Source: Curvularia sp. ZM96 (taxonomy: Eukaryota; Ascomycota; Dothideomycetes; Pleosporales; Pleosporaceae). From it: a stretch of 64,000 bases of DNA. The stretch lies in assembly GCA_022457065.1 (NCBI GenBank), contig JAJGBQ010000005.1, positions 248,001 to 312,000 of the forward strand, given 5' to 3'. The position numbers and the translations under genes are program-made. Positions 19,501 through 31,086 of the stretch are shown in pieces. Each line of letters begins with the position of its first letter. Position 1 is the first letter of the stretch. The notes under the pieces were generated by a model that was given only the letters and a program-made list of their open reading frames with translations, was not told the DNA's origin and made no database searches.

Positions 19501-22500
19501 TTATCGGCGCCCAGGACCCATACCAGTCATTCGGCCGCCACCAGCATTCAGACTCTGGCGCACAATTGCCTCTGCTGCCTGCGCAGCTGCAAGTCGTTCC
19601 TGTACATGTAATGTTAGTAAAGCTAAGAGGAAAACGGGCTGTTCGACAGTGCGTGACATACCTTTTGTCTACTGCGGTCTTTCAAGTACCTCTCTGCCTC
19701 TGGTCTCATTCGCAGGATTCTTAGTATCATGTCGTCGTTTGGTTCAGCCTGTGCCTCTTTCCTCTTCTCCTCCTTGGCCTTCTTCATGGTGCCCAGGTTA
19801 CGCGACAGCATGATTGTCTTGTGTCGTCTTGTCGGCATACCAGCGAATCCTGCTGCTCCACCAAACTGGTGGCCCATGGCTGGTGGCGCAGACATGCGAT
19901 TTAGTCGTTGTGCCTGTTCTTGCTGTCTCTTCGCGCTGGCTGCGGCCATGGATTCAGACGTGCGGATGAGGTCTTCCGTCGCCTCAAAGTAGAAAAAGTT
20001 GAGATTCTGCAGCTCGTGGTATTTTGGCGACTTGAGAACGTCCATGGGTACTCCCTCAACGTTGCCGTCCTCGTCCACTGCATGGAAGAAGTCGAACAGC
20101 ATCTTCAGCCACTTGAATACAATGTCCAGTTCTTGCTGGGTTAGTGGACGCTGTTGCGAAAGCTTGTCAGAAAGTGGAGGGACCAGCAGTGACTCTATCG
20201 TGGAGAGCGTTTCTTTCCACAATCTTGTCATGACCATGATCATGGCCGCATCAGTCAGTGTCTGTTTCATAATGGCAAAGTTTTCGTCAAAGTATACAAA
20301 GAGAGGTCCTAGAGCCTGCGTAATGTCCTGCTGTGTGGGGCCTTGGATGACTGACATGGGACGCGCAGATCGGAAATTTCCCAGGTAGTTTGTGACCTTG
20401 GAGGCTACTCCCTTGTTGAGAAGAGCATCGAGCGAGCGACGAGAAAGCTTGTATCCAATGAACGATGACAGCTGTCACTGTTAGCTTAGTCAAATAGCGT
20501 GGTGCGCGTACACTACCTTGTCTGTAATCTTTCGTGTCATATCCCGCTCAGTCCTCTTAAGTGTTCTGAACGCCTTGCCAAAATAGAACTGGATGTCGTC
20601 TCGCTCGCCTTCCATGCTAACACGCAACAGCAAGCGGCCCTGTGTGTCTAGATCGAGCCAGTACTCGCGGGGCATGTAGTCTCGGAAGTGCGATGGATCG
20701 AGCTTCAGCGATGTTCGGCCAACGCAGTCGTGGTCGCCCATAGCATCCCAATCCCATATCGTGGCGACGACGTTGAGTGGGCCGTTGGTGGTGATGTCAA
20801 TGGTTTCTTCCCAACGGGGATTCAGGTTACGATAGATGACTCGCGTCTTGGCCAGGCGCTTTTGGTACTCATCACCAAGCACCACATACGGATCACTGAG
20901 TCCGTTAATGTCGCACGCCTTCAGATCTTCAGCCTCGATGATCTTAATGGTGAAGACAAAATTGTTGTTGCGAAGACGTTGTGGTTGAGGCGGGGCGTGC
21001 TTTTGGAGCACCTCAGCGCAAGCATCGACGCCAATCTCACGCTCGAGCTTGTCCAGCTGCTGCATGGCATATTCGATGTTGTTGAGTTTGACGAGAGACT
21101 ATCGTTGTAAGCGAGGGTCCTGTCCGTCTGAATTGGTGACTTACCTCGGGATAGAACTGGAAGGGCTCAATCTTTTCCTTTTGACTGTAAAAGTCCTTGA
21201 CAGTCGACAGCCACTTTTCTTGTCTTGTCTGGTTAGCAGCAGCTTCCTGCTCGGGTGTCAAGCGGTCCATCTCCCGAGCGAACTTTTGCTCCACAAGCTC
21301 GCAGTACCTGGCGAGAGCAGTGCCAATCGATTTGGAGACTGCCGTCATGAACTTGGCATAATGGACATCATTGTCCCAGTTCAGCGATACGATTTGTTCG
21401 ATGCTCTGATTGAACGACCGGAAGATATCCACGACTGAAACGCTATGTCTCTCATCGTCCAAGGGCACGGGGTTTTGCGACTCAATCTGGAATGTATCTG
21501 CCTTGAACGCGTTCTCGACCCAGTTGATGAGATTCTCATCTGTTATCTGTATCCATCTCCATACGAATTCCTGGAGCTGGTCTTCGATATTGAAAGCAAA
21601 GTTCTTGCCGGGCAAAGCATCGCTGTGTATGCGACGGATTTCGACGAGCTCCTTGTACAAGTCAAAACCATCTTGCACCGGCACATCCTCTCCTTTGGTA
21701 TGAGCAACATCCATGATCCGAGCGACCAGATCTCGCGCATCGGAAGCATATGCAGGGAACACCTTCTCCACCAGACACATCATAGGGCTGGCGCCCATGA
21801 CTTCGGGATTCTTGCGATAACGCTTCTGTATCCGCTCACATAGCTTGACGACAGCACGACCAAGCTCGATGACGTGGTAAAACTCCCACTCTTCCTTGGT
21901 GTCGGGTATATGCTTGGTAAGAAGCTCGTGATAGACATCGCCAGCCTTCTCTCGGAGGCCTTGGCGGAGCTGTTCAGTGAATTTGTCCATTTCTTCCTCT
22001 GTGCCGGGGAACGCAGGGTCGTCATATATGTGATTCTCCAAGACGTACATGACTGGACCAAGTGGAGGCGGCTTGGACTCGTACACGTGCATCATGAGCT
22101 CATAAAGCTCACGCAGGAGACAGTCGTGCAGCGAAGACAAAATCTGCTGTTGAAGCGCATAATCATGGATGGTCCACTTGGTCCGATCATGTAAGGACTG
22201 TTGCACTGGGATGTAGCTCATACGATTCGACTTTTTCTCCATTGGCGGTGGCTCTTTGACGTAGTTGAATGCTGCATCGAGGGTGTCAAGATCAATTTCC
22301 TGGTTCACGTACTTGTCACGCACAACGTCCATGAACAGGACAAGACGCGAGAACTGAGGTATCCTCCACCGGAGGGCTATCTCGTTCAAGAGTTCAGCAG
22401 ATTGCTTCGACAATAGCTTGACAGATGGGTTATCAGCAGTGGCTTCAGTCGGTTCGAGCTCAGTATCGGCCAGGTCATGCTGCAACGCTTGATTTAGTAT

Positions 22501-23748
22501 TGCACGATAGGTGGCACGTGTGTCGGAAGGGATGAAAGTATACGGGTCATCGCCAGCGTCGTCGCTGATGTTGAGCCCGCTCATGTCTACAGGCTGGTCA
22601 ATCACATACGAAGAGCCACCATCCGACGAGATGGACCCTTGTCTGGATGCATCCGCATAGCCTGCATTTACAGGTGCCTTTGGTTTAAATTGTGGTACAG
22701 CCCCACCGGGGGAGCTCTTTGCGAGCTCAGGATTGGATTGGATGATGGCCAGGATCATCTGTGAGAGGTCTGGTACCTCTTGGTTCTTCCATGCTTCGTA
22801 TGCTTCCTCCGTGTCAAAGTCATCAGCATTGAGTGTCTTTTTCGTCATAAGGCTGAGGTGGGCCTGGTACGTCTTCAGATCTTGCAATGCAGCCTTTTCC
22901 GTCCACACGGCCTTGTATCTATTGATGTCGGCCTGCACATCGGAATAGCTGATGCTGAAGATGCGCGAGACAACCAGAACAAGCGGCATGTCCTTGACCT
23001 CGTAGCTCCGGGGCACCTCGACTTCGATTGTGGTGCCCCCTTGGCCGCCGTTGCGCTGATTCTCGGCGGCCAAGTCCTGGTCGTGCACCAGCAGCTTCTT
23101 CTCCATGGTCATCAGCCTCTGTGCAAGCTCAGGCCGGTCCCTTTGCCAGTCATGGTCGCGGAGGATGGAGCTGACGAGGCGAAGGAAGAGGGCGACGTGC
23201 CGGTCGACCATGAGTTTCCAGCTGTCGTCGGTCGGGGCCTTTCCCTTTTGCAGCTCCTTTGTGGCATTCGAGTAGAAGATGAGGAGCAGATCCTCGACTC
23301 TCCTGTCCTTGTCCATGTTCTTTCTAAACGAGGGGTCTTTGAAGGCGTTGAGGAAGACGGCAAAGGTGCGCTTGACCGTTGCGTCCTGGAACTCTGGCAT
23401 GCGCTCGGCGCCCATGAGCACCTTTGTGATGCGCTTGTCGAGCGCGGCCATGAAGTCGCGGGGAAAGCGTGTGCTCTTGGAGTCCCGGATCAGGGAGAAG
23501 TCCTTCATCAGGTCGTTGATGGATGTCGACGAGCGCTGGATCTGCTTGGGGGCTGCAGGGACATGCTGGACTCGCTTCTGGCGGGGCTGCAGCAGGTATG
23601 CGAGGTATGCGGCGCGGAGGGCGTAGAGATAGGCATCTTGGGTGCTGACGGGCCGCTTTCCACGGACCGTCGCTGAGCTGTTGCTGCGCAGGCGTTCGCG
23701 GGCCTGCAGGCTGTTGATACGACGGTTGCTCCCACGGGTGCCGTCCAT
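19501..23748 (-). CDS. Munc13-like MUN/C2-domain protein (Ync13-type)
   Basis: Four exons (23748-21145, 21098-20517, 20471-19662, 19599-19501) give 1364 residues, with all junctions in phase 0 and classical introns of 45-62 nt. The large first part contains the MUN/MHD1 helical region (the block around DYALQQQILSSLHDCLLRELYELMMHV). A C2 domain begins at about residue 900 (KIIEAEDLKACDINGLSDPYVVLG), with Asp residues placed for calcium or phospholipid binding. An MHD2 region follows (about 1110-1250, QDITQALGPLFVYFDENFAIMKQTLTDAA). The order MHD1-C2-MHD2 is that of fungal Ync13/Munc13-related proteins, which link exocytic vesicles to the plasma membrane at sites of growth and septation. The extreme C-terminus is Gly/Arg-rich. 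The function in this organism is inferred from the family. Confidence 0.87.
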
Positions 23749-24939
23749 GATTGGGCGGGGGCTCGGGGGTTCAATGGCGTGGGCTCGAGGTGGTGGCCGC
23801 GGTCGGGCGCATATCAGGGTCGCAGTGGTGGTGGAGATGTCGTCGTGGTGTTGTGGTATGTGGTATGCGTGTTACGGGGCGGATGCCCGGTGGACGTTGG
23901 ACCGCAACAGTGGTGGGGGGAAGCAGCGACCCGACCCGACCCTTCTCTTGTACTTTCTTCGCCTGTAGACACACGATGGAGCCTCCGTCTCCTGCACTCT
24001 TGTTTTCTTTATTTTTGTCGCTCGTGACGGCCGTCTGAGACGATCGACGGTATCTCTGGGCGGCGCGTTGTGGGCGATGGGGTCGCTGGTGGCGCGGCGG
24101 CAGCTCCACCACAGTGCGTCACACGTTGTTTGGTGGGCAGGGGGCTCCAGCTTCAGATTCGCTGGCGGGCGCTCACGTCGACCTTGAAACAAAGCTTTAA
24201 TTAGCCGTCAGTCGCAGTGACATGTCACCCAGCGAGCGTGTATTTTTGGCCCGGGCAAACCGTGTTCTTTACAGTCTGCTCTGCCTCTTCACCGCCGTCT
24301 GGTCCTGTCAGGCACACGCGTAGGCCGGCACATGGACATGCACATGGCCATCATCAAGGGCTCTCGCTTCACCCCGCGTCGACATGGATAGTCTGCCTGT
24401 ATAGTAGAGGCGCTTGAGTCCCTGCAGTGCTGATTACAGTATGCATCTTCTCACAGGACTCCATTTCCATCTTGCTTGCTTTCGACCGACGAAGCATCAG
24501 TGGGAAATTCGTTTCATTTCGCTGGCGCCCTCAAGTGACGATCGTCTTACTAGGTATAGCCGAGATGCCCTGACGCTCGGGACGCGCCGGCGCATTCACA
24601 TGCATGTCCCCAACTACGCTTCAATACCTTTCGTACCACCACCAAAATCGTCGGGCCCAGAGTACGGCCTCCGTGGGCCCTCGTGGATCCCGTTTCTTCA
24701 CGCCTACCCTTTGTCTTCCTCACGCCTAGGGACTATGTCACTGCCTCCTGCTTACTTCCCTCCATAGCCTGCGCTCAACGCTCCGACATTCACCCACACC
24801 CACCCTCGTATTCACACATCGCACGCGCCACCAAGACAGCACATCCCTTCTATCTGGTCCGGATAGCCTTGTCTGGCCGGGAGCTCTGTCCCTACAAGCG
24901 GGCTTCTCTGTGCGTCTGACGATACATGCACCAGCCGCC
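23749..24939. promoter_or_regulatory. Divergent upstream region, MUN/C2 gene / bHLH gene
   Basis: About 1.2 kb between divergent start codons. It is rich in short pyrimidine runs and holds several small upstream frames, but none looks like a protein gene. It presumably contains both promoters and a long leader for the bHLH gene. Confidence 0.45.
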
Positions 24940-25329
24940 ATGCCAGCATCTCAAAGTCCCACCAATGCCGCTGACCGGCCGCGCCTGACTGAAGCTCAGA
25001 AGAAGGAGAACCACATCCGCTCTGAGCAAAAACGCCGCGAGGCCATCCGCGAAGGTTTCGACCGACTTGCCTCGATTGTACCGGGCCTCGAGGGCCAGGG
25101 GCGCAGCGAGGCTGTTGTACTGGGCGGCGCAATCAAGCTCATGCGCGAGAAGATTATGGAGCGACAGCAACTCATAAACGACGCAAAAGCAAAGGGCATC
25201 GATACAACCGGTTGGGAGCTAGACAAGGAGACTATCGAGGCGTGTGCAAAGCAGTTCGAGAGGGCGCTGGCCGAGGATCGCCAAGCAGGCAATGGGGTAG
25301 AGAACGGTGCTGAAGGGAAAAAGGAGTAG
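24940..25329 (+). CDS. Small bHLH transcription factor (Ino4-like)
   Basis: This protein has 129 residues and no intron. The basic helix-loop-helix domain is at about 20-72. The E-box-reading triplet His25, Glu29 and Arg33 is intact in KENHIRSEQKRREAIREGF, followed by helix 1, a loop GLEGQGRSEA and helix 2 VVLGGAIKLMREKIMERQQLI that runs into a short coiled coil. Its size and near lack of other domains resemble yeast Ino4, the obligate partner that binds inositol/phospholipid gene promoters as a heterodimer. It probably acts in the nucleus as a dimer partner. The ATG at 24940 (GCCATGCC) is preferred over an upstream GTG in the same frame. Assignment to Ino4 rests on size and motif, not on alignment. 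Confidence 0.8.
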   Translation: MPASQSPTNAADRPRLTEAQKKENHIRSEQKRREAIREGFDRLASIVPGLEGQGRSEAVVLGGAIKLMREKIMERQQLINDAKAKGIDTTGWELDKETIEACAKQFERALAEDRQAGNGVENGAEGKKE

Positions 25330-25783
25330 CCACACGCGCACACATCCCACATCAAACACAAGTGAATCCAATCCGCATCAGGATTATAATAAAAATTCCG
25401 GCTATGGTTACACATCGGACGCATGTACGAAAGTCATGAGCCTATAATGTTTTTGTATGGGCGCAGAAGCCATTACCATAAGGAAACAAAACACTTGTAA
25501 CCTAATAATATAAAACGACAAAGTATCAAGATTTCGTCTTCCAATGCATCCGTGTTTCACAGCATCTGAATAAGAAATATGCGCGGGTGAGCGATCCGAA
25601 CTGCCTTCGTTTCGACCTTCACCTGCGCACGACTTGCGCTCTTATCGATAAGCCCAAAATTATTATTCACATGCTTCGCTTCCTGCACCCCGCCATCTCA
25701 CTTTGGGTCCAGAGCGCCCCTGGCACGTCCCGATCAACTAAACCCAATTCGAGTATCCAAGTTCCTGCGCATCAGTCGCAACA
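25330..25783. other. Intergenic DNA (3' UTR plus HPM1 promoter)
   Basis: A 454 bp gap between two genes on the same strand. No gene is seen. Confidence 0.5.
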
Positions 25784-27010
25784 ATGGCGTTTAGCTTTGG
25801 CTTTTCCGGCGACGACATAGAAGAGGATCCGAATGATGTGCAAGAGCAGAGTGGGCAACAGACTGCTGCTGCGGACAGCAATGCGCCGCCGCCGATTGCA
25901 GCTCGAACACATGACTTGGATGAAATGGTAGGTTCATATCCGTCTCGAAAACCAGCACTATGTATTACATCTTTCATATTCACCGTTTTCATCTCTACGC
26001 TACCACATATATACCATGTCTGTACTAAACCAACCCCCTAGCTCTCCACTCTCCCCGACAAAATCTCCTTCTCAACCGTAACCCTCACCTCCCCCAGAGG
26101 CTTCACCGCGCGGCTCCCCCGCCGCGAACTCTTCGACGTCCGCCTGCAACTTATGGCCGAAGACGACGGGTCCACCACCTCCCCTCTATCCGGCCTCGAA
26201 GCCACCGACCTGCAGCAAAACGTCTATGAAGGCGGGTACAAGACGTGGGAATGCAGTCTTGATCTCGTGCGATTCCTGCTAGATCGGGGCCCGAGAAAGG
26301 ATCTCGATGACTTGGTGCGTGTAGGCCACGTGATTGAAATGGGATGTGGGAGTGCGCTACCTTCGCTGCTGCTGTTCCAGTATGCCCTGAGAGAAAAGCT
26401 GGGGATTTATTTTACGCTGACGGATTACAATGCCGATGTGCTGCGGCTGGTTACGGTGCCGAATCTGCTGCTTGCGTGGGCGGCGACGTTGAGTGAAGAT
26501 GAGAGTGCGACGTTGTTTGCGGCTGAGACGCCGAATCCCTTCCTCCAGAAGGCGTCTGCCGCTGGAGAGTCGTCTGCCGAGACAAAAGAAGAGGGAGAGG
26601 CGAATGCCGACTTGTATATTACCCCCGCCCTTCTTCAAGCGTTCAAAACCTCCCTTTCGAACATCGGTATCACGCTTACTTTTCTCTCGGGTTCCTGGGC
26701 CCCGACGTCTTCGCTTCTCCCGCTCATTCCCTCCTCGCATGATCTCAACACGTTCATTCTTGGCTCCGAGACTATTTACAGTCCCGCATCGCTTACGGCG
26801 TTTGCTGATGCGATTGTCGCCCTCATGGGGCGTGTCAAGATGGCTAAGACGCTGGTTGCGGCTAAGAGAGTGTATTTTGGTGTCGGGGGAAGTGTCGATG
26901 GGTTTAGAGAAGAGTGTAGTCGCAGGGGCTGTGTGGCGAGTGAGCTTGAGTTTGAGGGTTTGGGAGAGGGTGGTGTCAGGAGGTGTTTGGTTGAGGTGCA
27001 AATGTATTAG
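25784..27010 (+). CDS. HPM1: Protein-histidine N-methyltransferase (HPM1/METTL18-like)
   Basis: Two exons (25784-25927, 26042-27010) joined across a 114 nt intron (GTAGGT to CCCTAG) give 370 residues. The start MAFSFGFSGDDIEED matches the N-terminus common to this family. The segment GGYKTWECSLDLVRFL lies just before the AdoMet-binding motif HVIEMGCGSALPSLLL (about 145-160). TLTDYNADVLRLVTVPNLLL is the next nucleotide-binding strand, and GSETIYSP a later catalytic-core block. Yeast Hpm1 methylates a histidine of ribosomal protein Rpl3 in the cytosol, affecting ribosome assembly, and the same role is inferred here. An acidic Ala/Glu-rich loop at about 205-230 is an insertion relative to the core fold. 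Confidence 0.87.
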
Positions 27011-27226
27011 CGCTGTGGAAATGCATGGTTATTGTGTTTGACTGATGAAGAAAGGGTAAAGAGACCCTGCTACAGTCAAGGATACGGGGATAAAAGTAGA
27101 GGGTATCTAGGAATTGGCTGGGAAGATCAAAATAGGCAAAGTTGGAAGAAAAAAGCGTCTATCAAAGCCATGGATATCACATCCAAGCACGCAACTTCGC
27201 CTCCGTCGGGAGTGCACCCAATCCTC

Positions 27227-29005
27227 CTACTTCACCCTGACAGTGACAGCCGGACCAGGCAACTCTCTCCTTCCCTCCCCATCCTCACTATCCCGCATAA
27301 GTCTCCTATAAGTATCTCCCTCAGCCCTGAGCTGCTCTCCACGACTAACCTGCAGCCTTTCTACCCCCTTCCCAATTGTATCGATGTGCACCTGCACCGG
27401 GATTCCGCTCTTGTATCCCAGTATCTCAGGCGCAGCCACACCCTCACGCAGGTTCTCGAGCCCGGCTTGGATTTCCTGGAGCTTGAGCAGCGTTTCTGAG
27501 ACATGGACGACGGCTTTTTGACGATAGGCGCTGATATTGGAGAGTAGAGTGAGGGAGCGCTTGTTGGCTTTTACGTCGCTACGGTTTCCACCGAGTTTGG
27601 TCCAAAGCGAGGACAGGAGTTCTTCCTGCGAGCGCGTGATGGTTTGGTCGTCGGTGGTGGCAATGTCGAAGATGGTGGTGAGGCGTTCTTCCAGGTTGTT
27701 GAGGACGAGGAGGAGCGCTTGCGCAGTTTCGATTAGGCGGGTGATTTCGTCTTTGTTCTTACTTACGTGCAGCACGTATTGGTCGAAGATGCGCTCTTGG
27801 AGAGAAGGTGGTGGTGCTACGAATGCGCCAGTCATTTGGCGAATCACCCTGCCGAGGGCACCAACAGAGGCTTCTTGGTCGGAGATACCGGCAAGGACAT
27901 TCATAGTCCAGGTGTTAGTTGCAATGACGCGGTCCATAGCAGCGCCAATGCGACTGTTGTAGCGGGATAGATCCACCGATGCCTCGTTTGCGGTTTGAAT
28001 GAAGTACTCAAACTCGTTTTCTAGTGCCTTTCGACTAGGTAGACGCGAGTGCTTGACTAGAATGCGCAGATCACGGATTGCAAGCTCAGAATTCTTGATG
28101 GTAGCAGGCAGCGCCGACGTGTCTTTGGATGCATCAAGAATGTCCTCAAACTTGCCTTGGACATTGATGAGCTCCTCGAAGTCGGCTTCATGCCTGGTGA
28201 ATGAATCTGCAGTAGCACACGCAGTGATGAGGTAGGAAGAACCTGGCAGGGCGCAGACGGGCCCCATGACGGCGTTTGAAACTGTAGAGCGAAGCATACC
28301 GGACGCCAGCTGAATCCCGAAGACCAGAATACCGACACCCAGTACCACGCCCAGAAAAGGCTTGATAAAATGGCGGACAGCATAAGAGAAGATGTCCAGG
28401 AAATGACCAAGCAGAGGAGCACCCACATTGTCCCAGAACAAGCTGACATAATGCCATGGGCTCACCTCTTCCTGGGTCTGTCTCGGTGGCTGGTGGTCAT
28501 CGGTTGGTCTTCTTGCGGGAGGCATACGACGCGTATTTGACTGACGATTTTGTGTTGTATTTCTTACGCGATTGCGTGGTTGCGATTTCTGGACAGGTGA
28601 TCCATCGTATCCACTCGCGTTTTCCATGGAGGGCATGATGAGGCTGGGTCCTGACGAGTCCGGTCTATACGTTCTTGGGTCCCTCTTGAACGGCCTCGGC
28701 GTGGTTACGTCGGATCCTATCCTCTGAGACTGACTGGCTTTTGCGCGATTTCCTGGCTTTCTGCTTGGTGTATTCTGGGCCTGTGCAGTGGGCGTTGACT
28801 GGCTAAGATGGTTGCGGTTAAGCCTGGGAGTGATAATGGGGTCTGATTTAGCCTCTGGTAGGACTTCTTTGTCTGAGGCTTCTAGTTCCACATCACTACC
28901 CCCGTCGCTCGCTGGGGGAGTAGAGCCGTCTTCTTCGGATGTGTAGTCAGCGTCACCCCAGCTACTTCCTAGGCTGCGGTCCAGCTGTCTGGGACGCGCG
29001 GGCAT
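27227..29005 (-). CDS. Uncharacterised single-pass membrane protein (592 aa)
   Basis: The protein has 592 residues with no intron. I do not recognise a family. Residues 1-180 are disordered, rich in Ser, Pro, Arg and Asp, with an acidic patch (20-50) and a basic one (80-165). A strong membrane helix is at about 216-236 (PFLGVVLGVGILVFGIQL). The remaining 350 residues are helical and probably form coiled coils, with repeated Leu/Glu heptads and few Cys. The ATG at 29005 (MPARPRQLDRS) is used since the frame upstream offers only TTG. The shape suggests an organelle or nuclear-envelope membrane protein with a large coiled-coil face, but this is only inference. The 3' end lies 216 bp from HPM1 in a convergent arrangement. 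Confidence 0.8.
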   Translation of the reverse strand: MPARPRQLDRSLGSSWGDADYTSEEDGSTPPASDGGSDVELEASDKEVLPEAKSDPIITPRLNRNHLSQSTPTAQAQNTPSRKPGNRAKASQSQRIGSDVTTPRPFKRDPRTYRPDSSGPSLIMPSMENASGYDGSPVQKSQPRNRVRNTTQNRQSNTRRMPPARRPTDDHQPPRQTQEEVSPWHYVSLFWDNVGAPLLGHFLDIFSYAVRHFIKPFLGVVLGVGILVFGIQLASGMLRSTVSNAVMGPVCALPGSSYLITACATADSFTRHEADFEELINVQGKFEDILDASKDTSALPATIKNSELAIRDLRILVKHSRLPSRKALENEFEYFIQTANEASVDLSRYNSRIGAAMDRVIATNTWTMNVLAGISDQEASVGALGRVIRQMTGAFVAPPPSLQERIFDQYVLHVSKNKDEITRLIETAQALLLVLNNLEERLTTIFDIATTDDQTITRSQEELLSSLWTKLGGNRSDVKANKRSLTLLSNISAYRQKAVVHVSETLLKLQEIQAGLENLREGVAAPEILGYKSGIPVQVHIDTIGKGVERLQVSRGEQLRAEGDTYRRLMRDSEDGEGRRELPGPAVTVRVK

Positions 29006-29457
29006 GCTCTGTAATGAAGTAGGTGAGGTCAAAGATAACGCAAGGCTATAGGACGATGAGAGTGCAGAGCAGGGCAAGATATCAAAATCAGGCAGTCAAG
29101 GTAATAGTGACAATTCCACTCTCACTGGACTCCTGTGTAGATGTAGGTGGTTGGGCAGACCGAATTGCCACTAACATTACACGTGTGACGTGGTGCGGGG
29201 CCAATCAGCGTTCAGGTGAAAGTCGCACGCCGCGCCTTCTGAAATGGCCAGGCTCTTCCACTATCAGTACATTATTCAAGCGGGCATCATGCGCATTTAC
29301 CTGCGTGGTGTTAGTCTACGGGTGGCGGTGGTAATTGTTTACACCCCTCTGGCGCGCCAACGTCATCACATGTCGGTGACAGCGCCGCCAAGCCGCTAGC
29401 CTAAAAAGCGCATCTTGCACTTCACGCTGATGCAGTGAACGGGCTCAAGACTTTCCA
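29006..29457. promoter_or_regulatory. Divergent promoter, membrane protein / MST1
   Basis: A 452 bp region between divergent starts that should hold both promoters. A TTACACGTGTGACG element (about 29177-29190) contains an E-box CACGTG. No further assignment is possible. Confidence 0.45.
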
Positions 29458-31086
29458 ATGCCACGATTGCGCCAGCTTCCGTTCGCGCTACAGGCTGTGA
29501 GGCGGACACAAATAAAGCCTCGGCTATGGCATCAACATGGACGTCTCATTGCCCGGGGCTGCTCGTGCTCCGCGCCTCAGCAATTCCAGCATACGGTAAC
29601 GGTTTCAGCTGAAGACCCCGCCAGTGCCCGACTCAACCCAACAACTGCTAGCCCTCCCACGCCTCCAACAGACCACCGGACGCTCGCACAAACACACAAC
29701 CTCTTCATCACATCGCCATATAGTCCTGGTTCGCCGTTGATCCTTCCCAATGGCGCCTATGTGTTTCAGAAGTTGCAATCCTTCCTCCGCGCGCAGTATC
29801 CACAGTTTGGCTTTCAAGAGGTCATAACGCCCATAATATACAAGAAGTCGCTATGGGAAAAGTCGGGCCATTGGGAAAATTATGCCGAAGACATGTTCAG
29901 CGTGCAAGGGCGGGGAGCAACGTCTCAAATGCCAGAAGCTGAGGGCGGAGAGGATGGCGAGTTTGGACTGAAGCCAATGAACTGCCCAGGCCACTGTTTG
30001 CTGTTCCGAGATGAGATCAAGAGCTACCGTGATCTGCCAGTCAGACTTGCTGACTTTAGCGCATTACACCGGAACGAAATTTCAGGCGCATTGACGGGCT
30101 TGACAAGAGTCCGGCGATTTCACCAGGACGATGCGCATATCTTCTGTCGCCCGGATCAGATCTTGTCAGAAATTGAGCAGACGCTCAAGTTTGTAGGCAT
30201 GGTATATAACACGTTCGGATTGGGCCCATACAAGTTGCTTTTATCCACTCGTCCAAAAGACAGCTTCATAGGTACCATTGAAGAATGGGATCGCGCAGAG
30301 GAACAACTGACAACTGCGCTGAACAACATCGGTAGCGAATGGGCCATCAACGAGGGAGATGGAGCCTTCTACGGTCCCAAGATTGACATCATTCTGAAGG
30401 ACTCAAACGGCAAAGAGCATCAAACGGCCACGATCCAGCTCGACTTCCAGTTACCACAGCGCTTCGACTTGCAGTACCAGGCATCGCCTGAGGAGATGGA
30501 GACAGGCTCACGAACCTCCATGGACCAAGGACTAGATGCTGCATTTCGCCGTCCTGTCATTGTCCACCGTGCTATCTACGGATCTATTGAGCGCTTCATG
30601 GCTCTGCTCATCGAACACTATGCGGGGAAGTATCCTTTCTGGCTGTCTCCTCGACCAGCGATTGTGCTGTCTCTCAATTCTGATCCCAAAGTTTTGGAAC
30701 ATGTCTCACGCATCCAGTCAGTCCTGTCGGGCTTGGAGCCACAAGACGCGATGGTAGAGTCGTCGCCGTCGTCGCCAAAGCCACTGCCTCTGTCGACTAT
30801 CCATCTCCCCGTGGACACTGACACAAGTGACCGCCCGCTTGGCAAGAAGATTGCCGAAGCAAGAGGAAAGAAATATAATCACATCATTGTTGTTGGCAGC
30901 CGAGAAGTAGAAAGCGATAGCATGAACTTACAGGTTGTAAACCAGCCCAATGAGGACGCTACGTTTGGGGTTTTGGAAAAGCAGCTGGAGAGACAGCTCA
31001 CCGACAAGGAACGCTCCAAGGGTGCAAATGTCCCCTTGAGTGTGGCTAGAAAGTACTTTGAACAGCTAGCCAACACTTTTCTGTAA
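29458..31086 (+). CDS. MST1: Threonyl-tRNA synthetase, mitochondrial
   Basis: This intronless protein has 542 residues. An Arg-rich, acid-free N-terminus (1-45) serves as a mitochondrial targeting sequence. The class II catalytic core begins near residue 75. The zinc site that reads threonine is intact: Cys176 in MNCPGH, His227 in DDAHIF and the later His in VIVHRAIYGS. Motif 2 is RVRRFHQDDAH and motif 3 lies around GSIERFMALLIEHYAG. The C-terminal anticodon-binding domain spans about 400-542. The TGS and N2 editing domains of the cytosolic enzyme are absent, as in yeast Mst1. It charges mitochondrial tRNA-Thr in the matrix. Confidence 0.93.
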   Translation: MPRLRQLPFALQAVRRTQIKPRLWHQHGRLIARGCSCSAPQQFQHTVTVSAEDPASARLNPTTASPPTPPTDHRTLAQTHNLFITSPYSPGSPLILPNGAYVFQKLQSFLRAQYPQFGFQEVITPIIYKKSLWEKSGHWENYAEDMFSVQGRGATSQMPEAEGGEDGEFGLKPMNCPGHCLLFRDEIKSYRDLPVRLADFSALHRNEISGALTGLTRVRRFHQDDAHIFCRPDQILSEIEQTLKFVGMVYNTFGLGPYKLLLSTRPKDSFIGTIEEWDRAEEQLTTALNNIGSEWAINEGDGAFYGPKIDIILKDSNGKEHQTATIQLDFQLPQRFDLQYQASPEEMETGSRTSMDQGLDAAFRRPVIVHRAIYGSIERFMALLIEHYAGKYPFWLSPRPAIVLSLNSDPKVLEHVSRIQSVLSGLEPQDAMVESSPSSPKPLPLSTIHLPVDTDTSDRPLGKKIAEARGKKYNHIIVVGSREVESDSMNLQVVNQPNEDATFGVLEKQLERQLTDKERSKGANVPLSVARKYFEQLANTFL

